64,000 nucleotides of DNA from Dryococelus australis (Eukaryota > Arthropoda > Insecta > Phasmatodea > Phasmatidae): contig CM056999.1 of NCBI GenBank assembly GCA_029891345.1, forward strand, positions 28,307,418 to 28,371,417, given 5' to 3'. The notes beneath the pieces were generated by a model. That model made no database searches and was not told the origin of the DNA. It saw only the letters and a list, made by a program, of their open reading frames with translations. Positions 26,139-38,259 of this stretch are shown here, piece by piece; within the stretch, counting starts at the first letter, position 1, and every line of letters begins with the position of its first letter. Made by a program: the position numbers and the translations under genes.

Positions 26139-26695
26139 TTGAGTAGGTACCAAAGTGGTGCAAATGAGTGTGTTTTGAGATCTATTAAAAGAATTTTGAG
26201 ATATGTTCAGGGTACTGTGGACCACAAACTTGTATATAATTGTGATAGTAACTATGTTCTTGTATGGTATGTTGATGCATACTGGGGAGGGGATTGCAGT
26301 GACAGGAAATCCACTACAAGTCTTTGCTTCAAATTATTTGGGTGTACTGTTACCTGGGGCTCAAGGAAGCAAAATTGTGTTGCACTTTCATCCACTGAGG
26401 CTTAATATATAGCACTATACACAGCAGTTAGTGAAGCCTATTGGTTAAAGAATCTTTTGAGTGACTTTAACTTTCCTGATGTAACACCTATTAAGATTTT
26501 GGAGAATAATTAGTCAGCAATAAAAGCTGCTAACAGCACAGAGTCGTAGAAGATTAAAGCATATATATATTAAGTAGCATTTCATTAGGGAAGCACTATC
26601 TGCAAACATTGTAGAGATAAGTTATCTTAAGAGCAAAGATCATATAGCAGATACATTTACAAAGTCCTTAGCAAAAGACTGGTTCTGAAAGTTCA
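26139..26695 (+). pseudogene. Copia RNase H remnant
   Basis: SIKRILRYVQGTVDHKLVY, then WYVDAYWGGDCSDRKSTTSL (the conserved D of the Copia 'DADWAGD..DRKSTSG' motif), then TWGSRKQNCVALSSTEA (catalytic Glu in SSTEAEY, here cut by a stop at 26403). Remnants of the AYWLKNLL and ILENN blocks follow in broken frame. The domain order and spacing fit the C-terminal end of Copia pol, just before the polypurine tract at 26729. Confidence 0.86.
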
Positions 26696-26728
26696 GGAAA
26701 TTAGGAGTGATCACATAAGTATTCTATT

Positions 26729-26737
26729 GAGGGGGAG
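26729..26737 (+). promoter_or_regulatory. Polypurine tract of the Copia element
   Basis: GAGGGGGAG directly precedes TGTTGAAAGG, the predicted 3' LTR start. In LTR retrotransposons this tract primes plus-strand DNA synthesis. It lies about 40 bases after the last RNase H-like coding, the expected position. Confidence 0.8.
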
Positions 26738-26985
26738 TGTTGAAAGGATTCATTAAAATACTTTCTAATATTGGCAACTCAACTTGTGAATTATTGTGGT
26801 ATGTCCAAATATGGCGACACTATATCGTCTCATGTATAAAGAGCGATAAAGTAAAGCTATAGTTAAAGATACCTCTATCTTGTTTCATTTTCCATTGAAG
26901 GTGATTGTACTGTATCAATAGTCCAATGGCCTAGGCTAGTGGAGAACGTCTGCCACCATCAAATACAATACTCATTCCTGTAGGT
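26738..26985 (+). repeat. Copia 3' LTR
   Basis: The LTR begins TGTTGAAAGG after the polypurine tract. The end is not certain: a TACTCA at 26974 would give a canonical CA end, while the primer-site match starts at 26986. The length is about 240 bp, plausible for insect Copia elements. No second LTR copy was found in the window for comparison. Confidence 0.6.
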
Positions 26986-27000
26986 GGTTATGGGCCACAG
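26986..27000 (+). promoter_or_regulatory. Primer-binding-site-like match to initiator-tRNA-Met (half-molecule type)
   Basis: GGTTATGGGCCACAG differs by a single inserted A from GGTTATGGGCCCAG, the complement of the internal part of eukaryotic initiator tRNA-Met that Drosophila copia uses as primer site. It lies where an LTR should end, but downstream of the 3' LTR rather than after a 5' LTR, which is unexpected for a simple single insertion. Confidence 0.5.
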
Positions 27001-29030
27001 TATACCCTTCGATAAATTACATGAACTAGTCGTCATAGGTACAGTTATGCAGTCGTGATGCGGTGGTGTAAATAAAAGAGTGAAATTTTTAACACATCTT
27101 TTTATTTATGTGAATTCCCACAAACTGCACTGCACTTACAATTGTGTTCGTCACTCAAGCTCAGCTAGCTCTAATGCTGCAAAACACAACACAAAGGCAT
27201 ACATGACTTATGTTGAAAAGTTATGTCCCGGGTCATTTACAAACGAACCAGGGTTGTAGAGCGGTGCTCTCTCTGGGTGAAATTATGAAGAAAACATTCC
27301 AGTATACTTAATTAAATGACTTTGACAATCTACATGGCTGATTCAAGTGATGGCCCGAGAAGTCCGACACGACGTCCACCTCATGGAGTATACGAGATGA
27401 TACAACTGAGGGGTTGATGAGAGGCTCGCTGATTGGCTGAGTCCTCCCATGCACACATGAAATAACACTAATTAACTTAAAAGTAATTATACTGAATGGA
27501 AAGAGTGGTGGTTTTGCAGTACTGATGAGCAAGTACATACATAAAACTCTTATGTTTTATTGAAATAAATGTACATATAAATTACAAAATAAAACTCAAA
27601 GAATGGTTTTTACCATGATGGATGTTGCAGTTTCCTTACTAGTTAACCTCAAAATACCTTCCTCCACCTTCCCATCCCGACACGAGTAGCTCAATATTTA
27701 TAAAACTTATTATCTATACAATCACTGGAAGGGAATCTTTAATTGGACACTCTTAATTTAACAAAGTACACTTTATAATACAAAAATATAAAAAGCTAGG
27801 TTAGGATTTCTGCTTGGTTGTCATAATGGCAAAGCTCGGCTGCTGTGTGTCCATCTCTAACCTCAATGTGCCTGTCTACTACCGTCCCTGGTACTGTACG
27901 TTACTGGACTCCACTGACTGATGAACGAAAAATATTAATACCTTATGTACTCAGTACTCAATTTGTTATCCACTAGGATTTATGTCTATGGAAATTTTCC
28001 TAAATTTACTTATGCTTTGCATGGCAGAAGAAACATATGTGAGATGTAGCACATTAGTTTTATGACTCTATGCATATGACACACCTACTACACTTAGCAT
28101 ATGAAAAGTAAACAAACCCTCTGAATTCTACATCAATCGTCTCAATAGTACAGCACCTTAATTCTGAACACAAATAAAACCCTTCTGAATAAAAATACAC
28201 AAACATGTTGCACACATGATGCATAGCACTGGTTATGAATTGAAGCACTGTACATGTAATATTGAATTAAATAAATGAAAACGAAACGGTGCACATAAAA
28301 AATAAAATATAGATTTAAAAAGGTGCTTGAAATAAATACACACAAATTACGCACTAATGCAGTGCACGAACATGTCTGGCACGCACACAATCAATACTGG
28401 CTGCTGCTCACTGCTGTTCTCACATTACAAATAGGTCTGTGTGGAATGGCCTGAGGGCGTGGACATGTGAGACACGTCAAGTGAAGGATATTATACATAT
28501 TCAGGCTGTTTCTGGATTCTCAAGAAATTCATAAATGTGCATACCTGTCCATGGAAGAGACATCACAGTATATTTACTAGCAGTGTTCAAATTTCCAGTA
28601 TAGTACACAGTCTCTATACTTGACAAGTATTTTAAATTGTAAACTCGCTGTGCATAATTGCGTATTTACGACAGTCGCCATATTTTATTTCAGGTGTGAA
28701 CATTTGCGTGCACCTTTTGTGGTTATAAAGCTTGTAAGTTTTAAAATGTAATAAATATTTACCAAATGTTCTTCTGTTGTATGTGTAAATAATTGTCAGT
28801 TTAATAACTATGCTTCCAGTTATGAATAAAATTCTGAGCAGTTTATAGAAGTTTTCACCATATTTCCCAAGTGCATACTTGCAAATGTTATTACATTTGC
28901 AATCCGCGTTTCCAGGTTATTACAAACCCCATTGAATTGTAGTTCTCTTTCTTTTGTTATCAATGTGTATATTTCAAACTTGGTATGGACATATAGAGGG
29001 AAGAGGAAAGCATGCCAGTTACTGTGTAAT
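27001..29030. other. No gene recognised
   Basis: AT-rich DNA. Part of the first few hundred bases may be the internal 5' region of a second Copia copy (see the primer-site match at 26986). Short open frames such as 28142-28390 (minus) carry no recognised family. Confidence 0.4.
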
Positions 29031-29034
29031 GCCC

Positions 29035-30949
29035 TGGTGCTGGCTAACAGCCAGTGGCACTAGAGCCCATGGCATCGCTCACCATGCACAACACATGTAT
29101 TGCACGTTTGCAAAGAGGCCAATAATTTTGAACTTTCGTATGTTATTTTCAGTGTAAAATATGTTCCATTGTATTTGCAGTGGTTAATATGTCTTAAAAT
29201 GTTTTCAAGTGTTTGTACTAATTTTAAATTATTTTATTATAACATTCAAAGTGCCCGCGGCTCCGAGACTAAGAACATCTAATATTCCGGCATGAACGCC
29301 GTCATAAAGACACTAAAATAATATGACAATTCATAAGGAAATTACAGAAATGTAAAACAATATTAAATTTAATTTGTGCCTTTTTATTTTCAATAATTAA
29401 ATATCTACTCATCATGCATAGCACTTCCGCTTATGTGAACCCATAGGTGGCCATGGTAGGTCCACGCGACGCTGTCTCTAAACAGTCTGTCGAGGAGAGC
29501 TGGCGAGGTAAGACAGTGTCACATACACACTACTACTTTTGTTCACTGATTAAGGTTTCCATAGTCAATTTAGTTTATCGGTTAACCTTTGCCTGCATAT
29601 GTCTTGTCAGACATTGTCCCCAGCATTTTGCTTCCGCTTTATTAATTTCTTGCGCCCTTGTGGCATTTTCAACTTAATCGAGGAGGAGAAATATGTTGGA
29701 GAGGTCACGCCACCAGCAAAAACTTGAATCAGGCACCATCCACCTCTGTTTATGGTGTTTCATTGCAACTTGTGCATTATTTCTACACACAATTTTAAGG
29801 GCTTTATTTTTGTATGTATTTGAGGGTATTTTTCATGTTTGAATATTTTATGGCAACATCATGTATAACTACGTGGCCGACCGATGCAAAGTCTTTGTAT
29901 ATGCCATCATTGCATTTGAGAGCTTATTTATGTAACATCGTATGTGCAATTATTTATTTCACGGTTCAATGTATTTTTCACGTAAATTGATGATTTATTT
30001 TACTTGACCACGCAATTAGAGTAATGTTTGATTTTACCTCCATCAGGCACGTTACACACCTGTAACCACTGCAATCATAAAGAGAATAATTTTCTCAGCA
30101 AGAATAATCTTTTGTCTGAATTAGTTTGCCCTTTCCACGCAGAAATATTGCAATTTCATCTGCACCCCGTGGTCTGCTACTAATTTCATCCAGCGGCATC
30201 CACCACCAGCTAAGCTTGTTTTCACACATGTATGTGTTTATTGTGAATACTCATCTCATGTCCCATCTTTTTTCATGTATCATTTGAAGATTTATATAAT
30301 TCTGTAATTAGTGTACAGTGCAATTATTCTCGTCCTAGCCAGCTTTGTGTTAGACCGTCACCACACTACCCACGTGCTGGAGGGTGAGCCCCAAAAAGTT
30401 TGTGTTAGTGATTCTAGTAATCACACGTGTTAATATGCATTAAGGGTTTTATTTGTAATTCACTATCTCCTGTCTTCATGGAAAACCCGTCAGTCCACCC
30501 TAGCAGCTGTCTTCCCTCTTCTCTTATGAAGGTTGTGCTTTCATGCTCCTCTGTGAGATCATCCATCTAGTCGTGCGCTAGAGTAATTGTGGGGTGGGCA
30601 GAATTGGCTAGTCGTGACCGAGATAAACATACTTTAATTGGTATGTTGATGTGAATACATAATAACAATAAAATCAAGTCTACAGAGAATTTAACTCTTT
30701 TATTCAGTACTGACAGTGTCCTAGGCACATATGTTTTATTAAGTGTTTATTTCCAGTGATGTTTAGTGAAAAGTTTAGTATTGCTTACGTGTTTGCAAGT
30801 ACACACAGGTGAGACGGACACACAGAACCCACAACATCCCTGAGAATCCTGAATCTCAATAGTGTGGTGATTAGGAAGCACCGCTGGCGCCCAAATTACC
30901 AGTAAGTATTTGTGTCATCGTTCATCTCGTGTCTCACCCGATGGCATCA
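29035..30949 (+). mobile_element. Solo-LTR-like element, copy 1 (GCCC target duplication)
   Basis: The element starts TGGTGCTGGCTAAC and ends GGCATCA, with GCCC directly before (29031-29034) and after (30950-30953). It aligns over its length with 36302-38259, with start and end points that match exactly. TG...CA termini, a 4-bp duplication, no coding frame and an AATAAAA signal near 30668 fit a solo LTR of an LTR retrotransposon, left after recombination between the two LTRs. At 1915 bp it would be a long LTR for an insect. The internal region of the family is not in the window, so the superfamily is undetermined. Confidence 0.75.
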
Positions 30950-30953
30950 GCCC

Positions 30954-32936
30954 CTTTACATATGATAAATATATGCAATATATTCCCTAACAGCTGCCCT
31001 AATTTGTTTTTATAATTTTCCACTGACGTGATAAAGCAATATCCCAAGGCTATTGGTGTGGTATGAATACTTGTGAAATCGAGAGAAGTTGAACAAATAA
31101 GCATAATCTCAGGATACTAACGTGCAAGAATGTTTATATTCCTTTGTTTGTTTTTCTGCTGTACAATTTGTACTCGAGGTTTACAACGACCAAAAACCGA
31201 CATTATATTTGCTTTGTGTGTACTAGTTTTCATTCAAAACAACACACCTGTGGTCTTTCTGCTGTGCCAAGCAATCAGAGTACAACAATATTTCTGCGCC
31301 ACCTGTCTTTTCCCTCCTGTAAATAATATGCACCCACTAATGCTCCTGTTCCTGGCTAAAGCCATGTTTCAACGCTTAAACTCGTAAGGCCCCATCCATA
31401 ATCGACTTGGCTTAAATAACATTATTTACAAAGCATAACAAGTGAAACCGTCTGTCTACAATCGGTGTTGGCATGAAAGAAAATACCCTTTTCTAATCAA
31501 TCAGAAAGAGCAAATGAATAGGAAATAATTTTTCCAAAGCAAGCAATTTTATATGCATAAGTTGGCTACAGTAGTTTTTATGTCATTTCACATTCTCATT
31601 GGGCGGCGTTAATACTTGGCATATGATACTCCGAGATGACTATCTTAATGCCAAGTCACGCAAATAATGCTGGAGTAAGTAACGCCAAATACTAGTTGTG
31701 GATGTTGCAATCTGAAATACAGAGTTTTTCTTAACTATGCTATGCATGTTATGTGTGCCATGTGATTGTAGAATAAGGATGAGGTAGACCGATTTTGCTG
31801 GTTGTGCACAACTAGTCTCCATGTCCCAATATTTAACAGCTTTTCCGCCAACACGTCTAGCGAAAACGGCATAGTTTGGATTTAAGGTTAGAAAACGGTT
31901 TTATAAACAAATGATTTGAGATGTATGTACACTTCCTCTAACCAATTCGCAATGCAGGTTAATTAAATTCAAATTGGTAGAAGTATTTTATTCACGAAAT
32001 AGTGCTTGTCATTTAAAAGTTAAGATATAAATAAACACTTTCATCATTGTTGACCATGTGACTTTGACTGATATGTTCTTTTGTGGTAGGTCAATGTTGG
32101 GTACAAGTACAGAAGACAAATAAGTGGTCTACCTCATATTTAGTCTATGGATGTAAGATGTCGAGGTACAAAACAATGGCACCAAACAAAAACCGAATTA
32201 TTTTTATGGTGAAACGTGTGCCTTCTTAATGCATAGAAGTTGTAATGTATATATAACACCAGGGGGTGGCTATGTCCTATACCGTGCAATGTTTACAAGT
32301 GAAGCCAGTTTATAGAATGGTGTTAGATGGTCGCTTTCCGGTCAAAAATGTCACGTGATCAACAGTAGCGAAAAACATTGTATCAGCCTCTCTTTCACGT
32401 GTATTTTGATAAGTATTAAAATCGGCATATATTAACATATAACCAGTTTTGACCTAAACGATAATATACATAAAGCACGAGTGTTTGTCTCGGATAACTA
32501 GATCTAAATTTCGCTGTTAAATATATTAAGTTATGTATTATTTACATTTAAATGGAGGGGTTGTATACAGTGTTTTGGTTGATTTGCTTCCCATTCCCTA
32601 TACATTTGCCTTGAAAATATTCCAGGAAATAATTTTCTGACAACTATGGGAGCTTTTAAAAGTAATGACAAAACTTTAACCGTACTAAAATGGAATATAA
32701 TACGCTATTGAAGTCATCTGCGAGTGCATTACAAGTGAAACAGCAATGCGGGAGAGAGACAACTTTTGTGTACATAGAAATTGAACAGCCTCGCGAGTGC
32801 TGTATAAATCACTAGTTCTGAATTTTCTCTAAATTTGTGTTATTCTTGCAATTCTGAAATGTGACTTTGGCACGCAAACATGCCTTAAAACTGTAATCTA
32901 TTTTAGATTTATTCGGCGACCAACGAAAACTGATAT
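30954..32936. other. No gene recognised
   Basis: AT-rich sequence between the solo LTR and the minus-strand LINE. Open frames at 31130-31387 and 31640-31822 show nothing recognisable. Confidence 0.45.
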
Positions 32937-33765
32937 TAATGTATGAAAATGTGTACGAGCCGGGCGATGCGAGTCCAGATTTTCCATCCGAGGTCTTCCT
33001 GCAGTACAAACCCTAGATACTTATATTCTGCTGCTTTTTCTATCTCTTGTCCCTCCCATCTGTATATGTGCCTGTTGAATGCTTTCTTCTTTGTAAACCG
33101 CACTACCTTAGTTTTTTGTACATTTATCTTTATTTTATTTTTCCTGGTCCACAACCATATATTGTCAATGTTCGCCTGCATATGCCCCCCCCCCCCAAAC
33201 CTTTTTTCCCCACTTCAGAATACACAACACAATCGTCTGCAGTCAATCTTATTTTCCCCTAATCCCCAAACCCATGTCATTTACCATAATGGTAAATAAC
33301 AAGGACCCAGCACACTTCCCCTGTGGTACCCCTGATGTAACCACCCCTTCCTCCGATATTGCCTCCCCAACTTTCACCCTCTGCCTTCGCCCCCTGAGGA
33401 AGTCCCCTATCCATTCCACTACCCTCCTGTCTGGTATCAGCTCCTCCACTTTCCTGATCAATGTCCCATGGGGCATCTTTTCAAATGCCTTTTCAAAATC
33501 TATGAAGCATGCATCCCCCTGCTTCCCCTCATCAACTACCTGCACCAGATTCTCTAATAACCCAGCCATCTGAGTCTCACATGAGCATCCCTTCCTGGAA
33601 CCGTGCTGGGACTCCTCCAACCAATTCCTGTTGTTCATAACCCTAACCGCATACATCTGTACTTGATGTGAGACTCACCGGTCTGTAGCTACCAGGCCTC
33701 CCCCTATCCTCTCCCTGCATGTGTATAGGTACCACCATAGCGTCCTTCCAATCTTGTGTATTCGT
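32937..33765 (-). pseudogene. Non-LTR retrotransposon (CR1/L2-like) reverse transcriptase fragment
   Basis: On the minus strand: a GRPGSYRPVSLTSSTDVC block (about 33640-33720), the SCETQMAGLLENLVQVVDEG block, FIDFEKAFEKMPHGTL (first catalytic Asp), WIGDFLRGRRQRVKVGEAIS, SGVPQGKCAGSLLFTIMVND, LTADDCVVYSEVGKK (second and third catalytic Asp, about 33195-33245), then WLWTRKNKIKINVQKTKVV and YKYLGFVLQEDLGWK. All three catalytic Asp are present. The frame is broken near 33660 and at a run of 13 C (plus strand, 33184-33196). The SCETQ motif and spacing suggest the CR1/L2 group. It is 5'-truncated and lacks the endonuclease. It is less decayed than the LINE at 34640, so probably a later arrival. Confidence 0.85.
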
Positions 33766-34639
33766 ATATACCGTGGATACATTCGTGAATATATTGCACA
33801 ATTATTGTGTGTATAGGGATATGTTAACTGCGTAAGTTTGAAAATTAACAATTGCATTGTGTTTAATTTTTGCAAGTGCAGTTGCGATTACTAACATGCC
33901 GTGAATTTAAGGTCTAACCTGTAAGTTGCGGACTCGTTAGAGGTGCAGGCACTTTTATAAAACTGCAGATATGTATTTTTCTACATGCCGACTTGATATT
34001 TCAGTGTAGGAGTTTAATTAATTTGTTAGTAATGGCCAATCATCTCGTAAAGCAGTGCTAGGCTACACATTATAAAAACTCCACTCTTACAATATTTTTC
34101 TCCCTGAGTCAGCAGAGTTGCAGTGAAAAACAAGAAATCAGCTGTTTATCAATACAAGAATACAGGCTTACAACCGAAGCAGTTCATATTTTTAATAGCT
34201 ACTAAATGTAGCCTTCATAATTTGCAATTTCCATGGTTTCTCGAACTCACTCCATGCAATTTCTGGGATGACTCAAGAAAGACAATTTGACCAATTCCTT
34301 CCTTGTATTACCTTCATTGTGTTCTTGGTTTACCATTCTCTAATGAACCTGCTGTCAACAAGATGTTAAGTTAAATAAATAAAGTTTACATGTGTGTTTA
34401 GATAGTCATGTATTTAACAGTAGGCTGTAATCATTACAGTAAATCACAAGTTCATATATTTTATGTTTTTCAAATGTAGTCAAAATAAAGAAAATTTATG
34501 TAAAGCCAATATTTTCCTATAACTAAACGATCTGCAAAATAGAAAAACATCGCATGATTTTCTTTAAACTATATTTCACCCTTCTTAAGGATTTTAGAAA
34601 TTCTAATTTTGAATGCAAATAATTAGACATAATTAGACA
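33766..34639. other. No gene recognised
   Basis: AT-rich interval between the two LINE remnants. No splice-linked coding or repeat ends were recognised. Confidence 0.45.
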
Positions 34640-36301
34640 TTAGACGTACTCGGAGTAACAAAGCAGAAATACAATGGGGGGAAAAATAGCCTCCTCCTCA
34701 AATAAACCAAAAGCAATGTGGAATATTATTAATAATGAATTAAAACCTAGGCAAGGACATGTTAACTTTTCCTTGAAAGTTGATGATATTAAAATCGAAA
34801 ATGGCAAGGAAATATCGAATAATTTTAATGACTATTTCACAAACATCCCACTAAAATTTCAAAATGAACATACAACTACAAATATTAGTCCTACACACAT
34901 ACCCCAAAGACCAAACACTTGGAATGCTAACACACTGTTTTTCACACCTATCTCTGAAGACGACATAAATATAATTAAAAATTTCAAAAGTTAAAGTTCC
35001 TGTGAAATAGATGTGGTACCTATGACTGCAATAAAAGTGTTCTTATTTAATAAAACTGCCTTTGACTTACATTTTCAATGAATGTCTTGCCCAGGGAACT
35101 TTTCCTGACAGACACAAATATGCAAAATATTCCTGACAGACTCCAATACATAAAAAAAGTGACAAGGCATTGATGGATAACTATAGGCATATTAACCTTC
35201 TTACGTCCTTTTCAAAAATTTTAGAGAAAATGATAGCAAATAATTTGACACAATTCTTAATAAAGAACAAGGTTATTTCATTGCCTCAGTATGGCTGTGT
35301 AGAGGGCAGATCCAAAGAACAAGCTATTACAGTTTTACTGATAAGGATTAACTTCTTTTGATAAAAGACAATTCTCAACAGGTATATTCACAGATCTTTC
35401 AAAAGCTTTTGACTGTGTCTACCACAATATTTTATTGCAAAAATTAAAAAAATGTGGAGTAAGAGGTGTAACCAATAATATGTCTAAATCATATCTTGAA
35501 GACAAAAAACAAATCACATTACAGATGTTACGTCCAATACTAGAACTACTCGAGTAGGAGTGCCACAGAGATCAATACTGGGACCAATTTTACTTTTAAT
35601 ATTTATTAACGATTGTTCAGAACAAATAACCAACGGCTCAGCTATAATGCTCACGAATAACACAAACATTTTAGTAACTAGTTCAAATAATGCTACTCTT
35701 GAAGAAAATATAAAACAAACAGTGAATGAGATTTCTAGTTGGTTCCAGTATAATAAATTAATACCTATTAAATGTAAACACACATATGCTCATGAATTTC
35801 ATGCAAAGAAATAAACATACAATGCTGGATGAAAGATGCACAACAATAGAAGAAGATGGGTTACAGGCAGTAAAGTAAATAATACTTCATTTCTAGGGCT
35901 CATTGTAGACAGTAATTTAACATGGAACGAGTATGTTGATAGTGTCTGTAAAAATTGAGTTCACAGTGTTTAGCGGTACATACATTAAAGATTTGTAATA
36001 ATAATAGAGTACTTGCATACTATTTCTCAAATATTCGGTCCATAATAAATTATGGAATCATATTTTAGGGTAAATCGACAAAATGGAAAAAGGCTTTTAG
36101 ATTACAGAGGAAAAACAGTGAGATTAATAAGTAATAAGGAAAAAGAAGCCATTGTAGGCCGCCATTTATAAATAAAAAAATTCTCACTCTTCCATGCATG
36201 CATATGTACCATAGTATTCTTTTTTACATGGAAAACATTAAAAAAGTTAAAAATAGTGATATACACCATTACTACATCAGACAAGCTAATCATCTTCACC
36301 T
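34640..36301 (+). pseudogene. Non-LTR retrotransposon (LINE) remnant, 5' part
   Basis: Decayed plus-strand frames give a linker region (KAMWNIINNELKPRQG at 34710), reverse transcriptase blocks MDNYRHINLLTSFSKILEKM (35173-35232) and IFTDLSKAFDCVYHNILL (about 35380-35440, first catalytic Asp), GVPQRSILGPILLLIFINDC (about 35557-35616), a degenerate active site where the usual ADD reads TNN (LTNNTNILV, near 35650), FLGLIVDSNLTWNEYV (about 35890), and a C-terminal region ending NKKILTLPCMHMYHSILFYM to NHLHL at 36297. The element is dead: both Asp of the catalytic box are lost and several frameshifts exist. Its C-terminus is cut at 36301 by the solo LTR and continues at 38264. CR1/Jockey-like by motif; the exact clade is not determined. 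Confidence 0.85.
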
Positions 36302-38259
36302 TGATGTCGGCTAACAACCAGTGGCCTAAAGCCCATAATGGCACTCAGCATACACGGTACACGTGTACATGCACATGCACAAGGAGGCTCCAATTTGAAC
36401 TTTCCTCTAACAGAATATTATATGCAGAGTAAAATGTGTCTTCTTTATTTTTCAGGTTCTAAAATGTCTTAAAGTATTTTAAAATGTATGCTTGTCAATA
36501 TTGGAAAATATTTGATTTTAAATTTAAACCGCACCCTGCACAGAAATTAAGAACAGTTCTACTCCGGCTAGAATGCCGTAGTAAAAGACGTACAAAGAGA
36601 TGAGAAATTACAAATTAATATGTGTAATGTCAATTTATTTTTTAATTTCTGAAGTGCCTTTTATTTTTCAATAGTAAAATATTTTACTTCTGCTTATGTA
36701 AGCCCCGTAGCCAGCCATGGTAGGTCCGTGCAACGCTTGCCTCTGGGCAGTCTGTCTAGGTGAGCTGACAAGGTAAGTCACTGTCACGCCCACACTACAA
36801 CTTTTGAACACTGATGTATATTTCCATAGCACTTTTGGTATACCGGTAAACCTTTGCTTTGTGTATGTTTTGCCAGTAGTTCCCCAGCATTATGATTTCG
36901 CTTAAATAATAATTTGTGCCCTTGCTGCTTTTTCAAAACTTAATCGAGAAGGAGAAAGATGTCGGAGAGGTCACACGAACCACAAAACTTGAATCAGGCG
37001 CCATCTGCTACTGCTAAAGGTATTCCATTGTAATTTATTTATTATTGCTGTGTGCAATTTTAAGGGCTTTAATTTCATGTATGTATTTTTCATGTTTAAT
37101 CATTTTGCAGCCATATCACATATGACCACACAGTCAGATATCGCCAAAACTTATCTGCACCATCAATACATTTTAAGGGCTTATTTGTGTAAAATCATGT
37201 ATGCCATAATTTTATTCAGGGTCCTATGTCAATTTTATTCAGGGTCATATGTCATTTTTATTCAGGGTCATATGCCATTTTTATTCAGGGTTCCGTGTAA
37301 TTTTCACGTAAATTGATGCTTTTTGTGTACGACCACATGGTCACTGTCATGTTTGATTTTTCCACCATCGGGCATGCTACACGCCTGTAAATGCTTTAGT
37401 CGTAAAGGGAATAATTTTCCCAACAGAAATAGCAATTTGTCTGAATTTAATTTGTCGTCTCTACGAAGAGATTTTGCAATTTCACCTGCACCACGTGGTC
37501 CGCTACAAACTTTATCCAGCGGCATCTGCACCTTCTAAACTTACTTTCACGCATGTGCGTGTTTATTGTCACTACTCATCTCGTGACACATTGTGTTCCA
37601 TTGATATTTATGTAATTTCTGCATGGTGATATTATTTCCGTCCTATCTGGCTATGTGTATAGGCTGTCACCACACTAACCACGAGCTGGAGGGCGAGCCC
37701 CGACTAGTCTACGCTAGTGACGCCAAATAATCACACATGTTATGTATCATCTGTTGATTCATCCTGTAACTCTCCATGTCCTATCTTCGGGGAAAAATCA
37801 TCACTCCACCCTAGCGACTGTCGACACCCTTCCCTTGTGAAGATTTTGTTTTCAAGCACCATGGTGAAGTCATTCATATAGGCGGGCGCTAGAGTAATTG
37901 CGGACTGGGGAGCACCCAAACAGAGTTAGCTAAACACAACAGAGTTTCATCATTAAATTGCTTGGCATGTTATTTGTACGAATGGTATCAATAAAAGCAA
38001 GTATCACAGTTTTCCACTCTTTTATTTGTAGTGACAGTGTCCTGGCCACATGTGTTTTTAAAGTGTTAAATGTTCAGTAGAAGATTAGTATTGCAAAGTG
38101 TATCGTAAGTACGCTCGGGTGAGACGGACACACAGAACCCACAGCATCCCTGAGAACCCTGAGTCTCAACTGTGCTGTGATTGGGAAGCACTGCTGGCAC
38201 CCATATCATCAGTAAGTAATTTGTGTCATCATTCGTCTCGTGTCTCACCTACTGCGTCA
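36302..38259 (+). mobile_element. Solo-LTR-like element, copy 2 (ACCT target duplication), inserted in a LINE
   Basis: This copy starts TGATGTCGGCTAAC, ends CTGCGTCA, and is flanked by ACCT at 36298-36301 and 38260-38263. It is homologous throughout to 29035-30949: shared landmarks include GCTAACARCCAGTGGC near the start and GAGACGGACACACAGAACCC at 38122. The 1958-bp insertion interrupts the LINE C-terminus, whose frame resumes at 38264. It has a 23-bp tandem expansion absent from copy 1. Confidence 0.8.
37210..37300 (+). repeat. Four-copy 23-bp tandem repeat in solo LTR copy 2
   Basis: Units starting TTTTATTCAGGGT begin at 37210, 37233, 37256 and 37279, exactly 23 bases apart. The aligned part of copy 1 (about 29946-29990) has only one diverged unit, so the expansion arose after the two copies separated. 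Confidence 0.85.

Larger units (their letters stand above)
23890..26985 (+). mobile_element. 5'-truncated Ty1/Copia retrotransposon
   Basis: Decayed plus-strand frames give, in order, a pre-integrase zinc-finger segment (HKKLGHQNF, about 24050), integrase, reverse transcriptase, RNase H, a polypurine tract and a 3' LTR. Integrase before reverse transcriptase is the Copia order and excludes Gypsy. The 5' LTR, gag and protease are missing; coding similarity starts at about 23890, some 180 bp after a MITE. Frames are interrupted by several stops and shifts (for example at 24417, 24819, 25634, 25720 and 26115), so the element is dead. Confidence 0.88.

Noticed and set aside
30872..30892. tRNA-Lys-type primer site TGGCGCCCAA after a putative LTR end near 30880
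   Set aside because: Homology with copy 2 continues for about 70 bases past it to ends bounded by perfect 4-bp duplications, and copy 2 reads TGGCACCC there, so the match lies inside the LTR and is coincidental.
29035..38259. One full-length LTR retrotransposon with the two 1.9-kb repeats as its LTRs
   Set aside because: Each repeat has its own different target duplication (GCCC and ACCT), copy 2 interrupts a LINE, and the DNA between them holds LINE fragments rather than gag-pol.
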